In this document: one piece after another, positions 1 to 18,600 of the stretch | How the letters are laid out: the number at the start of each line of letters is the position of its first letter | Position numbering within the stretch: position 1 is the first letter of the stretch | Source of the DNA: Bedellia somnulentella | Taxonomy: Eukaryota; Arthropoda; Insecta; Lepidoptera; Bedelliidae | Assembly (NCBI GenBank): GCA_963576735.1 | Contig: OY755181.1 | Span: 5,270,001 to 5,334,000 of the forward strand | Direction: 5' to 3' | DNA: 64,000 nt | The notes under the pieces: model-generated | Told to the model about the DNA's origin: nothing | Databases searched by the model: none | The model's input: only the letters and a program-made list of their open reading frames with translations | Position numbers and translations under genes: made by a program

Positions 1-160
1 TAGATCAAATAGAGAATTGCTCAAAAAGGCCGGCATTAAGAGTGGAGAAGAAAAGTAAATGTATGAAAAGATTGATGAATGTAAATGAAGCTCAAGAGTT
101 TTGCGAAGATTTTACTAAGTGGCGATTGATAGTCGCTGCTCACCCTGATGGGAGCTAATG
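1..160 (+). mobile_element. RTE-like LINE reverse transcriptase tail fragment
   Basis: The + strand around 61-160 translates to a short stretch with the pattern MKRLMNVNEAQEFCED then TKWR and AAHPDG before a stop. This resembles the end of RTE/BovB-type LINE polyproteins. A similar remnant lies near 58165-58230. There is no intact ORF. The rest of 1-818 is intron or upstream DNA of the fucose synthase gene and holds SINE pieces. Confidence 0.35.
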
Positions 161-479
161 CTGGTGTAAGTATATGTATGAAATAACCAGCAAGATTACA
201 ATAAATGGGCGCTTAGTTTAATACTCCATTGTGGTGTAACATCGTCTGTGTTCTCAGTTTTATAATTATAACTATCACAGACGAACAGACAGTCGGACAA
301 CAAATTCTCAGTAATAGAGCTGCGTTTTCCCTTTTTGGTACTGAGCATTTTGCACATGTTCATGTGACATCTTCAATGCTGAATGTCTCAACAACATTTT
401 AGGTTTGGCGTTATGTTCAAGGGCATATATTTCAATAAAAATCTAATAAATGTATGAAACATCTTGTTAAAAGGTCTAC

Positions 480-690
480 GTTGGGAGATGCTATTGGAGA
501 CCCATCACCATCCATCCTTTATTTTGTAATCATTTTCCGTACTCATTTTCCAAAAGTGGCAGAAGCATTCATATACTCACGACTATAAATTTCAGTAGAC
601 AGAGCCTCGGAATTGGCAATCCTCAGCCACGTTTGGAAGTTGACTGGGGAAAAGCTTGTAAAATGATAAGGGTGTTGGTTCTCCAACCTT
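480..690. repeat. SINE-B fragments, head to head
   Basis: Two pieces of the SINE-B family (see 31535-31775 for a better copy) meet here. Bases 480-560 read in + orientation (GGAGACCCATCACC, CCAAAAGTGGC). Bases 566-690 read in - orientation (ACTCACGACTATAAAT, CCTCAGCCAC). Both are diverged. Confidence 0.45.
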
Positions 691-714
691 GTCGTCCAAT
701 AAAGTCTAAACTGA

Positions 715-5544
<4,830 letters not shown>

Positions 5545-5813
5545 TGAATTTATTTTCGTTATGTATAAAATTATTGTTAATACATTTTAAAGTTTACTTG
5601 CGTTTTTATTTACTACTAGTATTATCTAGTACTACTAGTACACCAGACAAGCTTCCCACTGGTAGGGTTATTCAAATAATATATTCTTATTTTTATCGCT
5701 GGTTTGTGGTCTATGAGGTTTGTAAGGTGTGAAAATATAAATGAATAGTTTCTGCTTGGCCCTGGGAAATAATTTGGAGAGAATAAGGTATTAATCATAT
5801 TAAAGAAATTTTA

Positions 5814-5820
5814 CAATAAA
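5814..5820 (+). terminator. Candidate polyadenylation signal of GDP-fucose synthase
   Basis: AATAAA lies about 270 bases after the stop codon. It is the first clear hexamer downstream. Confidence 0.45.
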
Positions 5821-6059
5821 ATGTATGCAAAGATCATTTATATTCTTTATAAAATTGTTTCTTCAGCGGGGGGGATGGAACTCGTGACATCCTCATCCAT
5901 AAGCTAGCTAATTAAAACTGAACTGCGGACGTCATCAATTATAATAATAATTATTGGAGCTGAAGCGAGCGAAAGCTCCTCTTTGTCGCGAAAAATGTCA
6001 TCTGTTCAACGCGCTAACCGACCAAACGGTTTGTCCTATTAGAATGTTTTTGTTCTTGT

Positions 6060-6150
6060 AAACCTCACATGTGGGGATTATTTCAAAAAAATAAAGAAAA
6101 GAAATTTCCCGCTGGTGTCGAAATTTTTCTTTTCTATATTTATTGGTTTG
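6060..6150. repeat. Family C remnant
   Basis: CCTCACATGTGGGGATTATT, then AAAGAAAAGAAATTTC, then CCGCTGGTGTCGAAATTTTTC form a collapsed palindromic remnant of family C. Nothing else is recognised in 5821-6260. Confidence 0.4.
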
Positions 6151-6267
6151 ACCTATTGCCATGAAATTTTGCACACTGATCAACCACACCCTGATGATGG
6201 TTGATGGTTGAAAGACCAAGTATTTTTAATTAAACATGAACTCGAGAAATAATCACCATTATATTTA

Positions 6268-6944
6268 TGTGGAGATCTTCCGCCAGGCGGTGGTATGCCT
6301 GGGGACCGCGGTCCAACTGTATTAAGTTGGAACTTGTATATATAGTAAATGTTATAGAAACTTCGATTGCGCGATGTACGATTTGTATGGCGAGTCTTGA
6401 TGACGAGTCTGACGTATATTGCTTCGTTACGTGTTGCTGTGGAATGTGATTCTTCTTGCATTGTCAGCGTTTCTATGTAGTGCGCGTCATTGTGTACTGA
6501 CAGCTCGTCGCTACATTACTCCCCCTCCAACAGGAAATTTTGACTCCATATCTTCGTGCCAGTGTGTGTATGCTCGACGGCCATGTGTGCCGGAACCTCA
6601 ATGCTGACTCCAACAGCCACGGTGTGGGTGCCCCGTTGCGTGTCCCATTGCTGCCGTGCTGCGAGTCGTGTCTCTTGAGCCGTGGATTCGAAGCGCTTTG
6701 TCTGCAGTCCTTTGATATCCTTTTGCTGCTCGTACTTGTCTGGCCAATCCAAATGACTCCTTGTGCTTAGAAGGACGCCATCGTGTTCTGTAGTCGGTGG
6801 TCACCAATGTGGAGGAAAAGGGAAGATCTTCCGCCAGGCGGTGGTATGCCTGGGGACCGCGGTCCAACTGTATTAAGTTGGAACTTGTATATATAGTAAA
6901 TGTTATTGAAACTTCGATTGCGCGATGTACGATTTGTATGGCGA
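6268..6944 (-). mobile_element. Internally deleted LTR retroelement
   Basis: On the - strand a 5' LTR remnant (6944-6808, truncated at its outer end) ends ACA. It is followed by a TGGTGACC-type primer site at 6806. Only about 290 internal bases remain before a purine tract (GGAGGGGGAGTAA, 6516-6528) and a 3' LTR at 6515-6268 (TGTAGCGACG to CCACA, 248 bp). The LTRs match over about 120 bases, except that the 3' LTR lacks an 11-base piece near its end. Internal sequence keeps a short ORF on the - strand whose TAA directly precedes the 3' LTR, as in Gypsy-type pol ends. It is non-autonomous. Confidence 0.7.
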
Positions 6945-7011
6945 AACGAAACTTACCATATTAGTCTGCAGCTCAGGTTACATACAGCTCATCAATCTTA
7001 TGAGATTTAAA

Positions 7012-7378
7012 CATAACATAACATAAACGTTCACGCCGAATATCCCCGAAGGGGTTGGCAGAGGTACTAATACTTTTGAACATCACGTTACATTGTCACC
7101 TGGTGTTCAGAGTACCCACGATTTGTATGGACAGTGTACTCACGTGATATGGGGCAGGCCTATCGCCGTTTTGTACGAATACACTGTCACATGACTAAGT
7201 AAAACTCAGCCATGTGGGTTTCCTCGCTATGTTTTCCCTCACCGTTAACAACCATGATAAATTAACCACACATATGTCTTTAGAAAAGACAAATTGGTGT
7301 GGACCGACCCGGGATTTGAACACTAGTCGTTTGCACGTTAACCGGTGTTCTACCCTATTGAGCTATCACGTCGTTTGA
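7012..7378 (-). repeat. SINE-A, near full length
   Basis: tRNA-derived SINE on the - strand. The head near 7310-7375 has A and B boxes (AGGGTAGAACACCGG; GTTCAAATCCC). The body has GTGAGGGAAAACA and the end has CAACCCCTTCGGGGATATTCGGCGTGAACG followed by TTATGTTATG repeats. It lies just upstream of Gdh-A. Confidence 0.65.
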
Positions 7379-7607
7379 GATTTAATTATTATTTAACTTA
7401 ACATATAAATAAGAAATAAAAAGTGTCAAGTGTTAATTATTTATTCTTTTTCATTATTTAGATTCATAGATAAAACTCTGTTCAAGAAAAAAGATGTCTG
7501 AGAAGAAAAATCAATTTATCTGTCAAATCTAAATTCATCAATCAAAATCATGTCGTTGCAGTAATATCCAATTTTGTAGTTTTATTTTATATACTTTATT
7601 TTAAGTT

Positions 7608-10600
7608 ATGAGCTTATATCCTTCCAAATTATTGTTTAGACGGGTTTGCGAACCCGTATTTCAAAAAAGGTACTATGATGTCCCAAAGCATTTGCTCTCG
7701 GTCGCTGACGACCCCAACCCCAGTTTCTACAGAATGGTGGAGTACTTCTTTCACGATGCGATGAAAGTGGCTGAGCCGGCGTTGGATGATTATCTTAAAC
7801 AAATTCACACGGATTTATCAGAGGAAAAACGAAAATTTAGGACACTTGGAATCCTGAAGGTTTGTAATACGATTTTAAAACTATGTTCACGCCGAATATT
7901 CCGCGCATCGCGTAATCATCGTGTGACATAGTCACCTGGTGTTCAGAGTACCCACGTTTTGCTTGGACAGTGTACTTACGTGATAGTGGGCAGGCCCATC
8001 CGTTTTGTACGAATACACTCTCACATGACTAAATAAAACTTAGCCATGTGGGTTCCCTCACGATGTTTTACCTAACCGTTTACAACCTTGATTAATAGCC
8101 ATGCATAATTTGAAAAAGTCACAGTGGTGTAGGCCCGACTCAGGATTCAAACGCACTCGTCTTTGCATTGGAAGTGATGCTTGATTCAACAAAAACGTTA
8201 ATTTAGATTAACCGTTATTTCAGGTGATAGGATCCTGCAATGCTTCGGTGCAGTTCGAATTTCCAATTCGGCGAAAAAATGGAGATTACGAAATAGTTCG
8301 TGGCTACCGAGTACAACACAGTATTCATAGGCTCCCTAGCAAAGGAGGTAATTAATAGTCAGAATACAGTATGCATTATGAAAAATACAACTGTAAAATA
8401 TTATTAATTTCAAATATATACCTACATTTATAGAATAGAATAGAAAACTCTTTATTGCACATCAAAAAGAAGAAACATCTATACTTATAATAAATCTCTA
8501 GAGAGGTCAATTCTGTACATGAAATATAATTTCAAAATAACTATTAGGGGTTGATTAGTGATCGATACTGATGCCAAAAATGCAATCAGTATAATTTTTG
8601 CCTGTCTGTCCGTCTGTCGGTTTGTATGTTCCTTATGGAAACAAAAACTACTCGACGGATTTTAACGAAACTTGGTACAATTATTCTTCATACTCCTGTG
8701 CAGGTTATAGTATACTTTTCGGCAGAGTAGTGAAGGGGAATTTTGGAAAATTTTGGGAAAATGGGAGAAGTTACTCCATTTTTAAGCTTCCGTCGCGTGT
8801 GCAGCCTTAATGGTTAAAGTTACATATAAATCACATATCACGGAAATATTCTACATAAAATTGTCTAAAAAATATCCCACAACAGCATATGCCTATCTCT
8901 TATGGTTAACTCACAATAACACGTGTAACTCCTGATAGCTTGATAGTTCGGAGCATTCTGATGATGTTGGTTTACTTTTACGTTTATTATACTCTCACTC
9001 ATCCTTAATTTATAAACGTTATTATTACCTATTCAATAAAAAAAAGAATCATAGAAATCGATACAGAAACACCAAACTAATTCATGAAATAAGCCATCGC
9101 GCCGCCGGTCGTCGCACGTAAATACTGCATGAGGCTATAAGGATTATTTTTGTGTAACGGTTGCGCGGGCAAAATATAGCCATGATATACATTCTGTGTA
9201 CTAAGTATCGGGAATTTGTCAATAAAACAAAAAATACAAATTATTCATCTAAATTTATTTTATCGCCTTCAAAGTAGGCCCCATCGCTTGCAATACAACA
9301 TCTCCACCGCTTCACCCAGTCTTCCATACATTTTTCATAGGCTATTTGCGTTATGGCCTTTAGCTCATTCAGCGAATTTTCTTTTATGGCTTCTATCGAC
9401 TCAAAACGTTTTCCTCGAAGTGGTTATTTTAACTTGGGAAATAAAAAAAAGTCAGACGGAGCCATATCAGGTGAATACGGTGCTTGGTCGAGAACTTTTG
9501 TTGAATTTTTCGCTAAAAACTCTTTCACTATAATGGCTGTGTGTGATGGTGCATTATCATGGTGCAGCATCCATGAGTTGCGTTGCCACAAATCTGGACG
9601 TTTTCGGCGGATACTCTCACGCAAACGCTTCATGGCGCCTAAATAATATTCTTTATTCACTGTTTCTCCCTCTGGAAGGAAGTCGGAGTGAACCACACCA
9701 CGGTAGTAAAAAAAAACTGTCAGCATCACCTTGATTTTGGAGCGACTTTGCCGCGGTTATTTGGGTTTCGGCTCGTTTTCGAGACGCCATTCTGAAGACT
9801 ATTGGCTTGTTTGCATGTCGTACTCATAAACCCATGTCTCGTCGCCAGTTATTATATGTTTCATAAAGGTCGGATCCGTAGAAGCTCGGGAAACCATGTC
9901 TTCAGCGACATGCTTTCGCTGCGCTTTTTGAACAAAATTGAGCTCTTTTGGAACTAGTCGAGCGGCGACGCGTTTCATGCCTAAAATGTCAATGAGAAAG
10001 TTGTGGACGGACTTAAAAGATATTTTCACCTCACAAGCCAACTCTCTCAGACTCATACGTCGATTTTCGAGCACTAGCTTCTTGATTCTGTCGATGTTTT
10101 CTTTGGTCGTAGCGGTTGAAGGTCTACCAGAACGAGGCAAGTCTACTACTACACTTCGGCCTTCTTTAAAAGCCTTATACCATTCATAAGCCCTTGTTTT
10201 TGATATACATGATTAGCCGTAGGTATTTCGCAACATTTTTAGTGATTCACCACATGAAATATCATTCGAAACACAAAATTTAAGGCACACTCTTTGTTCA
10301 ACAATATTTTCCATTGTAAAAATCGCCGAGGACTCAAAACTATGACCAACAAAAAATGTAGTTCAAAACAAATTAAATGACAGATCCCGCTCAAATTTTG
10401 CGCGCTAAATCAGTACAGTGCTACCAACATGCAGTAAAAAAATTTGAACGACCTCTTTTACGCGGGTCTTTTTATTGACATATTCCCGATACTTTTTACA
10501 CAGAGTAGTATACTCACGGCTATAATGTATGCAAAGTTTTTCAACTCTGATTGTATGTTTGCAAGGGCTTATTTTTGGACATACTGAACCGTTTATAAAA

Positions 10601-13600
10601 GCGTTTTCACAATCACAAAGCTACACTTTTCAGGAGTGCTATAAGTTGCGATAAATTTCACAAAGGTTGAGCAGTGATTGAAGAAACCTCAGATATTTTT
10701 AAAACTACGCTACCCGTGCGAAGCTGGGCCGATCCACTAGTTTAAAAATAAACAGAAATAAATAACAAAAGTACAATTGGCGGTATTATCACTAAAAGCG
10801 ATCTCTTCCAGGTTGTTGTCACCTTTGAATGGAGAGGTCAATAAATTAAAGTCATGTGAGATAGAAGTCCAACAACATTGTGTGACTGATAACCATGCGT
10901 TAATCTACACAATAAATCTATACTTATAATAAATCTGTAGAGAGGTCGATTCTGTACATGAAATATATTTTCAAAATAACTATCAGAGGGTGATTAGGGA
11001 TCGATACTGATGCCAAAAATGCAATCAGTGAAATTTTTGTCTGTCTGTCTGTCTATCCGTCTGTCTGTCTGTCTATCCGTCTGTCTGTCTGTCTGTCTGT
11101 CTGTCGGTTTGTATGTTCCTTATGGAAACAAAAACTACTCGACGGATTTTCACGAAACTTGGTAGAATTATCAGGTTATAGTGTACTTTTCAGCAGAGTA
11201 GTGAAGGGGAATTTTGGGAAATTTTGGGAAAACGGGGGAAGTTACTGCATTTTTTAAGCTTCCGTCGCGTGTGCAGCTATTTGCTATTAAACGGAAAAAC
11301 TGAACCGTTCATTAAAGCGCATTCAAAATCACCAAACTACACTGTTTAGGGAGTGCTATAAATTTAATAAATTGAAAACATTGCGCTGAATTTCACAATG
11401 CTTGAGCAGTGACTGAAGAAAGAAACCTCAGATATTTAAAAAAACAACGCTACCCGTGCGAAGCTGGGACGATCCACTAGTACATAATAATTTTCTAGTC
11501 CTAGTTATTAAATTTAAAATAATAAACTATTAACAAACATACATATGATACTATAAATTAATACTTATAATAATACATACATGGCTACAATTCTCAAAAA
11601 GGGGAACTTAGAACATACTTTTACTCATGGCTAAAATGCCTAAAGAGGTAGCCAGAGCTTCAGAATCAAAAAAAAATTTAGCCACTTTTTTAACTTAAGT
11701 GGGGGTGGTCTCCAACCGCATCACCCAAAAATCACTTAAACAGACCCGATTCCCTTCGTCGCCTCTTAAGATCACCCCTGGGAAGAAATAGGGTAGTGCT
11801 ATTCTAAGTCGACACTACACAACAAAGCAGCACTTTTAAGTTATACCGAAGATTACCAAAAAAGCATTTTAGAAATTCTCAGCATACCTCCCTTTACTTT
11901 TAATGTTTTCTTAATTTATATGTTTTCATAAACAATTCACTTTCAGCCACCATATTATTTCCGAATCTATTTTATGTTTCTCTTATATCGCCGTCTTTTG
12001 TTGACTCTTGCTTCACATAATCAATAAAATCTAGGATAAAATTAAACTATTCGGATTTCAGGAACTAGATTTTCCGACCATATCGATATGGACGAAGTGA
12101 GAGCTTTAGCAGCCCTCATGACCTTCAAATTGGCTGTAACTAATATACCCTTCGGAGGTTCTAAAGGGGGTAAGTTTAATAGATTCTAGTCGATTCTGTT
12201 ACAATCGTTAGTAACATTTAATATACGTACACACATTAATTTTATTTTATGAATACCACTTACCAATATAGAACCTCAGAAATCAATATAATTATGCAAT
12301 AGAATAGACCAAGGGAGAAGTAACTTTCGCACCTCTCCTTTCTTCAGAGCTAGAAAATGAAATTCCAACTTACAATAGAATGTTCAAAATGTTTCAGGAG
12401 TGGCGATCGATCCAAAAAAATATAGTTTACAGGAACTGCAACGAATCACACGAGCATACACTTTAGAACTGGCCAAGAAGAACTTCATCGGTGAGATATT
12501 ATAGATTTTCAGCTTTTTTTAAATGTATATGTAAAAAATATATATCTTGCGCACCGTAGCTGATTTAAAATTTAATATACTTACTTTGTACTTTTGAATT
12601 GCCCTGTTTTGTTGCTGAAATTCAGATTTGACTATATTTCATACGTTAAATGCCAGCCAACACAGGAACGCTAATTGTAACTGTTAAAAATATCAATATA
12701 TCCTATTAATACGAGTAAATTTTTAATAATAATTAGGAATATGAAGAAATAGGCACCGATATTAATTCCCAATTTTTACTTGCAGGTGCGGGAATCGACG
12801 TCCCAGGTCCTGACGTAAACACATCCCGACGCGAAATGTCTTGGATGATGGACACCTTCTCCAGAACATTAGGCTAGTCTTCCATTCATATTTAATAGTT
12901 ATCGTTTCAGAAATTATAAGCATAGTTTTTTTTGCTATATTTTCTAAAATCTGCAGTGTAAAATTTTTTAATGCCTCTTTTGAGTTTTGAGGAATACTGT
13001 CTTAAAACGGTTTCCAAATAGGGTTTAGAGTCATCTAAAGAAAAACGAGAAAAATACTATGATAAGAGTTTCTTTTGTTGATTTAATTTGGTCGGGTTAT
13101 AATGCAGGCGTAGGTACATCACGTGAGTATAATGTTCAAGTAAGTGCTCTGACAACCATGTGACAATGTCACGTGCTGTTCAGAATATATAGTATAAGCC
13201 CACGCCAACCCCTTCGGGGATGTACGGCGTGAACGTTCGAGTTAGAGTATAGTTTGGTAATAATGATATGAATTAAATTATTTCATATACTTGTAACAGG
13301 TTTCAACGATATAAACGCTGCTGCCTGCGTGACGGGCAAACCGATCAATGGCGGTGGTATTCATGGGCGAGTGGAATCAACGGGCCGCGGGGTCTACTTG
13401 TGCATACACAATTTCGTACACGATGAGGAATTGATGCAGAAGATCAATGTTCCTCCTGGAATCAAGGTACTAGTTTTCTACATAATAAATTAAGGAAAGA
13501 AAAATTTCTACATATTTTAAAATAGGTTGTCCAAACCTTTTTTATACTAAAAATTATATATATAGACTTTTGTTATAAATAAAACAAGAATGGGATGTAA

Positions 13601-15641
13601 TGATCTGAACCAATTGGTTCATCCAAAGTTGAGGCCAGAAATATAGGTCGTTCTGGTTTACTTCTTGATCTCTCTATGCTCCCCTTAAAGGGAATAACCG
13701 TTTTAAAAAATACGGTACAAAAATGTTGTAAGCTCTGTTTGGTTGTTACCGTCAGCAGCTAACTTTTATCTCCAACATTTTTGGTCGAAAAATTAAGGTA
13801 TTAACGTATCTGTAAATGAATTGAAGGGTAAAACAGCAATAGTGCAAGGGTTTGGCAACGTCGGCTCCTGGGCGTGCATCTACCTGGTGGAGAACCAAGC
13901 GAAGGTCATCGGCATCATCGAGTTTGGTGTCAGCCTCTCCAACCCTGATGGTATCGATATTAAGGTGAGATTAATTCGAAATAAATGTATACCTGCATTC
14001 GAAACCCTCTTTATAAAAATTCATCTGAAGGAATTCTTAGTTTATATACAGAAGAAGTAGCAAAGTTAGAGGTCAAATCAAAATTTTAATAGATAAGTAT
14101 TGTTTGTCTTAATATTATTTGTCATAAGTGACAACGTTATAATAAAGTTGAAATTTTGGTCAAATACACGACATCTATCATCCTCCAATTTTTTTACCTA
14201 ATGCCATTACCAGAAAGATATGATTGCAACAGGCGTTGTTGGCGTACAAAGAGAAGAACAAAGGCAACCTCAAAGGGTTCCCCGGAGCGAAGGAGGCGAC
14301 AGATGTGATGTTTATGAAATGCGACATACTCGTGGTGGCTGCCACTGAGAAAGTTGTTACCGCTGATAATGCGGACAAAATTCAATGTAAGGTAAGCGTA
14401 ACAAGATACCTTCAATGGATATGATAGGGGATTTGGATAGCGTTAACCGCCTGCAATAACATATTGAAATCGCTTAGACACTCATATAAATTTCAACTTT
14501 ACAGAACAAAGATATGTCTATTTTCTGTGCACCTACTTGTGATCAACGGAATTTTTTGAAATCTTTTAAATGGACAGTCCATAATTGTATTAAAATTTTG
14601 AGCTTATAGCGACATGGACTATGGACATATTTTAAATGTTTGGTTTATGACGCGCACGGCTGAAGACGTACCAGGCAATGACTAGCGTACTTGCCATACT
14701 GTGACTCATAAAATTATGTGTTATTATAGCAGTTAATTAAATACAAATGCTAAAAAATATCTATAAGTATGTAAGTGTAAAATTCAAGTTCAAATCTAAG
14801 AATTAATATAGCACAAAATATTGCACCACGAATCAAAGTACAAATATAATTTTTAGCTGCTTTGAAACTAGGAGGCCTAGCGCGAGCGCTGTTTTATCGT
14901 CACGTGAGATCGTTTCGGTGAGAGTGAGATGACAGCATACGATACTAAGTAAGAGATGGCTGTTTTATACCACGCGATATCTAGTTAATAGTTTGCTAGT
15001 ACTAGCTATGCTGGAAAATAGTCTACAAAATGTATGTGTGTGTATCACAGATAATGGCAGAAGGAGCCAACGGGCCGACGACCCCGGCTGCGCACAGGAT
15101 CCTGAAGAACAAAAACATCCTCGTGATCCCGGATCTGCTGTGCAACGCGGGCGGGGTCACCGTGTCCTACTTCGAGTATCTGAAGAACATCAACCACGTC
15201 AGCTTTGGAAAGCTGAGCATTAAGTTCTGGAAAGATTCTAACACGGCTCTGCTAGGTGATGTATATTTAGTGTAGCGGAAAATGTACGCTTATACAGCAG
15301 ATCTTGTACATACATACAGTGACTGTATAAGCTTACTTACTGTATTACAGACTATATCAATTAGATTTAAAATGATTGTAAACAAACCATTTTCGGGTAT
15401 AAAATCATGGATTTCATCAAGAAACTACTTCCAAGTCACTTCAATTTTACATCTGTCAATAAGGAAAAACAATCGTCAACTTATTAAACAAAATTTAAGT
15501 AGTAATTTGCGCTAAATCTTGCGAAACTCTAAAAATAAGATTAGATGAAAAACATTGAGGTTATTTGTATTTTTTCTAATGCATTTTGGGATGGGTATTT
15601 GATATTGAATGATATTGAAGGAAGGAACTAACGGCGTGAGA

Positions 15642-15672
<31 letters not shown>

Positions 15673-18600
15673 TGAAGGAATGACAGTAATTCATTATCGA
15701 TTGATGAATCGATACTGCAAGATTCACTATAACTATATAAATTGCACTGAATAATATCTATAACACTGTAAAGTATTGTATTTTAACCAAAAAAAAACAC
15801 ACTAGCTGCCCGCGACTTTGTATGCATCAATTTCTGTTATTATGATCACGAGAACTTTTTAAAATACTATATTTTAAATTACTTGTGTAAATGATACTTA
15901 TAGATTTATACTCTTGCGGCAGAAAGCCATACTGATTTTCTGCCGCAACCCGATCTTGACAACGCGACATATAGTTGGCCGTATCCGTATGTAAAGCAAT
16001 CATGACGTAAATCGATTCCTACTAATGACATTGCGTTTCATTAGCATTGAACGAGTTAGATGTTTATGTACCAGGAGAGGAAGCGTAACATTTTATTGAC
16101 TCGCTTCGCAACTAACCGAATTTTACATAAATGTTACCCGTCTCTTGATTGTCATATAAACGGGTGTCTTCTATGTTCTATTGAGGTATTCCCCACTGAC
16201 CAACTAATCAGTTGATACATTATTAGAAAATAAATGCTAAATCGTACCCCACCGACCAACTTTTTTGTTTTGACAGAAACAAGTAAGTACATGGTATTGA
16301 TATAGGAATGGGTTTGTACTTGTAAAATTTTTACCGGTACAAAAACATCAAGAGGTAAAATAACTTAGAATTTTTTAATATATTACGCCATATTTTACAT
16401 TTTAAGTACCAGGTTTAAACAGTTAAAACTGGCAAACTGTTTTTATACCAAAAAAATTTTTTTGCAGTTGTTATTAATGTATAATACCTTACCATTTTTA
16501 TATAAAATTGAAATTATAACTGCCATACAATAAAGGGATTAACTAAAAGTATTCTTCTACCGCAATACCAGCTTTTATTCAATATCCAATATGTATTGCA
16601 GAAGATATAAATCTAATTATTCTTGTATTTCTAGAAAATTCTCTTGCTTTTTGCACGAAATTAAATTGAAATATGATTATATTATACTTTAAACAAATAT
16701 TAGGTCGTGTGGTGTCAGCTTAGAATAACACTACCCCATTCTTACCCGTGGGTGATCGTAAGAGGCGACTAAGGGTATAGGGGCTTTTTAAGTGATTTTG
16801 GGCGATGTGGTTGGAGACCCGTCACCAAAAACATTTATTTAAACCATCTTCTCTCCACTCAACTTCCAACAGTGGCTGAGGAATTTCTCATTCCAAAGCT
16901 CTGGCTACCCCGTTAAGGGATTTATAGCCGTGAGTATATGTATGTATGTTAAAACAAATAAAAAATAACTGTTTGTAGGATTTTGTTGCCGAGTGGCAAA
17001 AACTCTCTGTCCGTGTAAGGTAAGGTAAGGTAAGGTAATACGTAAAATTATCCAGTAAACCGCAGCAGCAGACTACCATTTTTTTTGTTACAGGAACCCA
17101 TATGATATTAGAAAATAGAAAATATTCTTTTTGGAAATGTAGTAAAGACTAGAATTTTAAACTTGATTAAACCAAAAAATCGCAAACAAAATTATTCTTT
17201 CATCAATATATTTATAATATTTTATATTCTACTAACGATTCACCCTAGTATGTAACAGAAGCGTATAAAAATCGACAACTTTTTTTAGCAAATTCCTAAG
17301 TTTTTTATTATTTGATGTTTTAATACTAACGAAAATTTTACAACTACCAACCCTTTCAAAAGATTAGTTGGTGCGTGGGTCACACCCAGTAGATCCCAGT
17401 AGTCAAATTTAATAATTCCCCACCATTAATCATTCAATACCCCGTTCTATTGATCATTACGACAACTTGGCTATTCTTTTACGGCCTTTGGCAATACTCT
17501 GAAATTTGGGTGGAGATTTTACCTGGAACACCGACTTACGGCTTTATTAGAAGTAAGTGTGATATTGAATCTGACTGAATTGCTTGCGTGTACATCCCAC
17601 TAGTTCTATCCTATATATATATATATATTATAGAACTAATGACACCTCAGTTTAGTATCAAGTATTTCGTGAAACTGAAACTGTGTTTTATTTGTATGTG
17701 TTCATTTCAGAATGTTTGTTGGAACAATAAATTTAACTGTTGGTCCAAATACTATTAACAAATTAAATCTTTCTTATGAGTTATATGCGCAATATTCGAT
17801 GCAATGAGAGTATTCGAAGGTGACATCGTCTTTGAGTCGGTGTTAGACACCCTAAATTATACATGTTGTATTTGTAGAATCGGTGGAGCAATCGCTGCAC
17901 AAGTCCGACATCAAGGCGGCGATCCGCGCGAGTCCCGTGTTCGAGACGATGATGACGGGAGCCAACGAGAAGCATATCGTTAACTCTGGACTCGAGTACT
18001 CCATGTTTAGAGCTTGCGAGGTGAGCTACTTGTCTTATACATGGCCAAGTTGTAATTAGCCATGTGACAGTGTATTAGGCATATATATATATATATATAT
18101 ACAATAAGTGCAAGTGTCCAAAGTAGGTACTGTTAGGCGGCCGACCCTGTTAGTCTTTTTAAAAAAAACTACAAAATACACCCTAAAGTTTATTAAAGGA
18201 AAAACACCAATATTCTCACAACACGAAACAAAGTACTGATTTCCTAAGTTGATAGGCGCTAAAGCCAAGATGCGCGTCTCGCGAGGTCCAGAATCTAACT
18301 GACTAAAAATAATGAATTAATATAAAACAATAACTATTATTTAAAGAAATGCTGACTTTCAATAATATACTAAGGAAAATTACTAGTGTGACTGAGATGC
18401 TGATTGAGCTCTAAGTACATAGAAATAAGGGTTATAACAGCTCCCCCTTTTTGACCAAGCTTTATCCTTGAAGGGTGAAGCGGAGTTACTAAAATATCGA
18501 ATCAACTTTAGAAATCAGTTTAACATAAATCGAAATAGTACATGACAGAAATAATAAACACATGACATTTAAAATTAGTTTCTAAGTAATGAAAATTAAT

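Larger units (their letters stand above)
8478..10740 (+). mobile_element. Helitron split by a mariner
   Basis: It starts A/TCTATACTTATAATAAATC and ends GATCCACTAG/T, the A-T insertion and TC...CTAG ends of Helitrons. It closely matches 10917-11480, including the GTCTGTC-rich part and ACGCTACCCGTGCGAAGCTGGG near the 3' end. The mariner at 9204-10493 interrupts it; without that it would be about 970 bases. It has no Rep/helicase ORF, so it is non-autonomous. It lies in Gdh-A intron 2. Confidence 0.75.

Noticed and set aside
6180..6867. Overlapping ORFs of 60-93 codons
   Set aside because: They lie mostly in LTR sequence or run across LTR borders of the deleted retroelement. Only the frame ending at the 3' LTR is plausibly a coding remnant.
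9216..10189. Several + strand ORFs of 63-105 codons
   Set aside because: They are antisense shadows of the mariner transposase.
18056..18268. 70-codon ORF, with a twin at 26447-26647
   Set aside because: Both are chance frames within the two LTRs of the env element.
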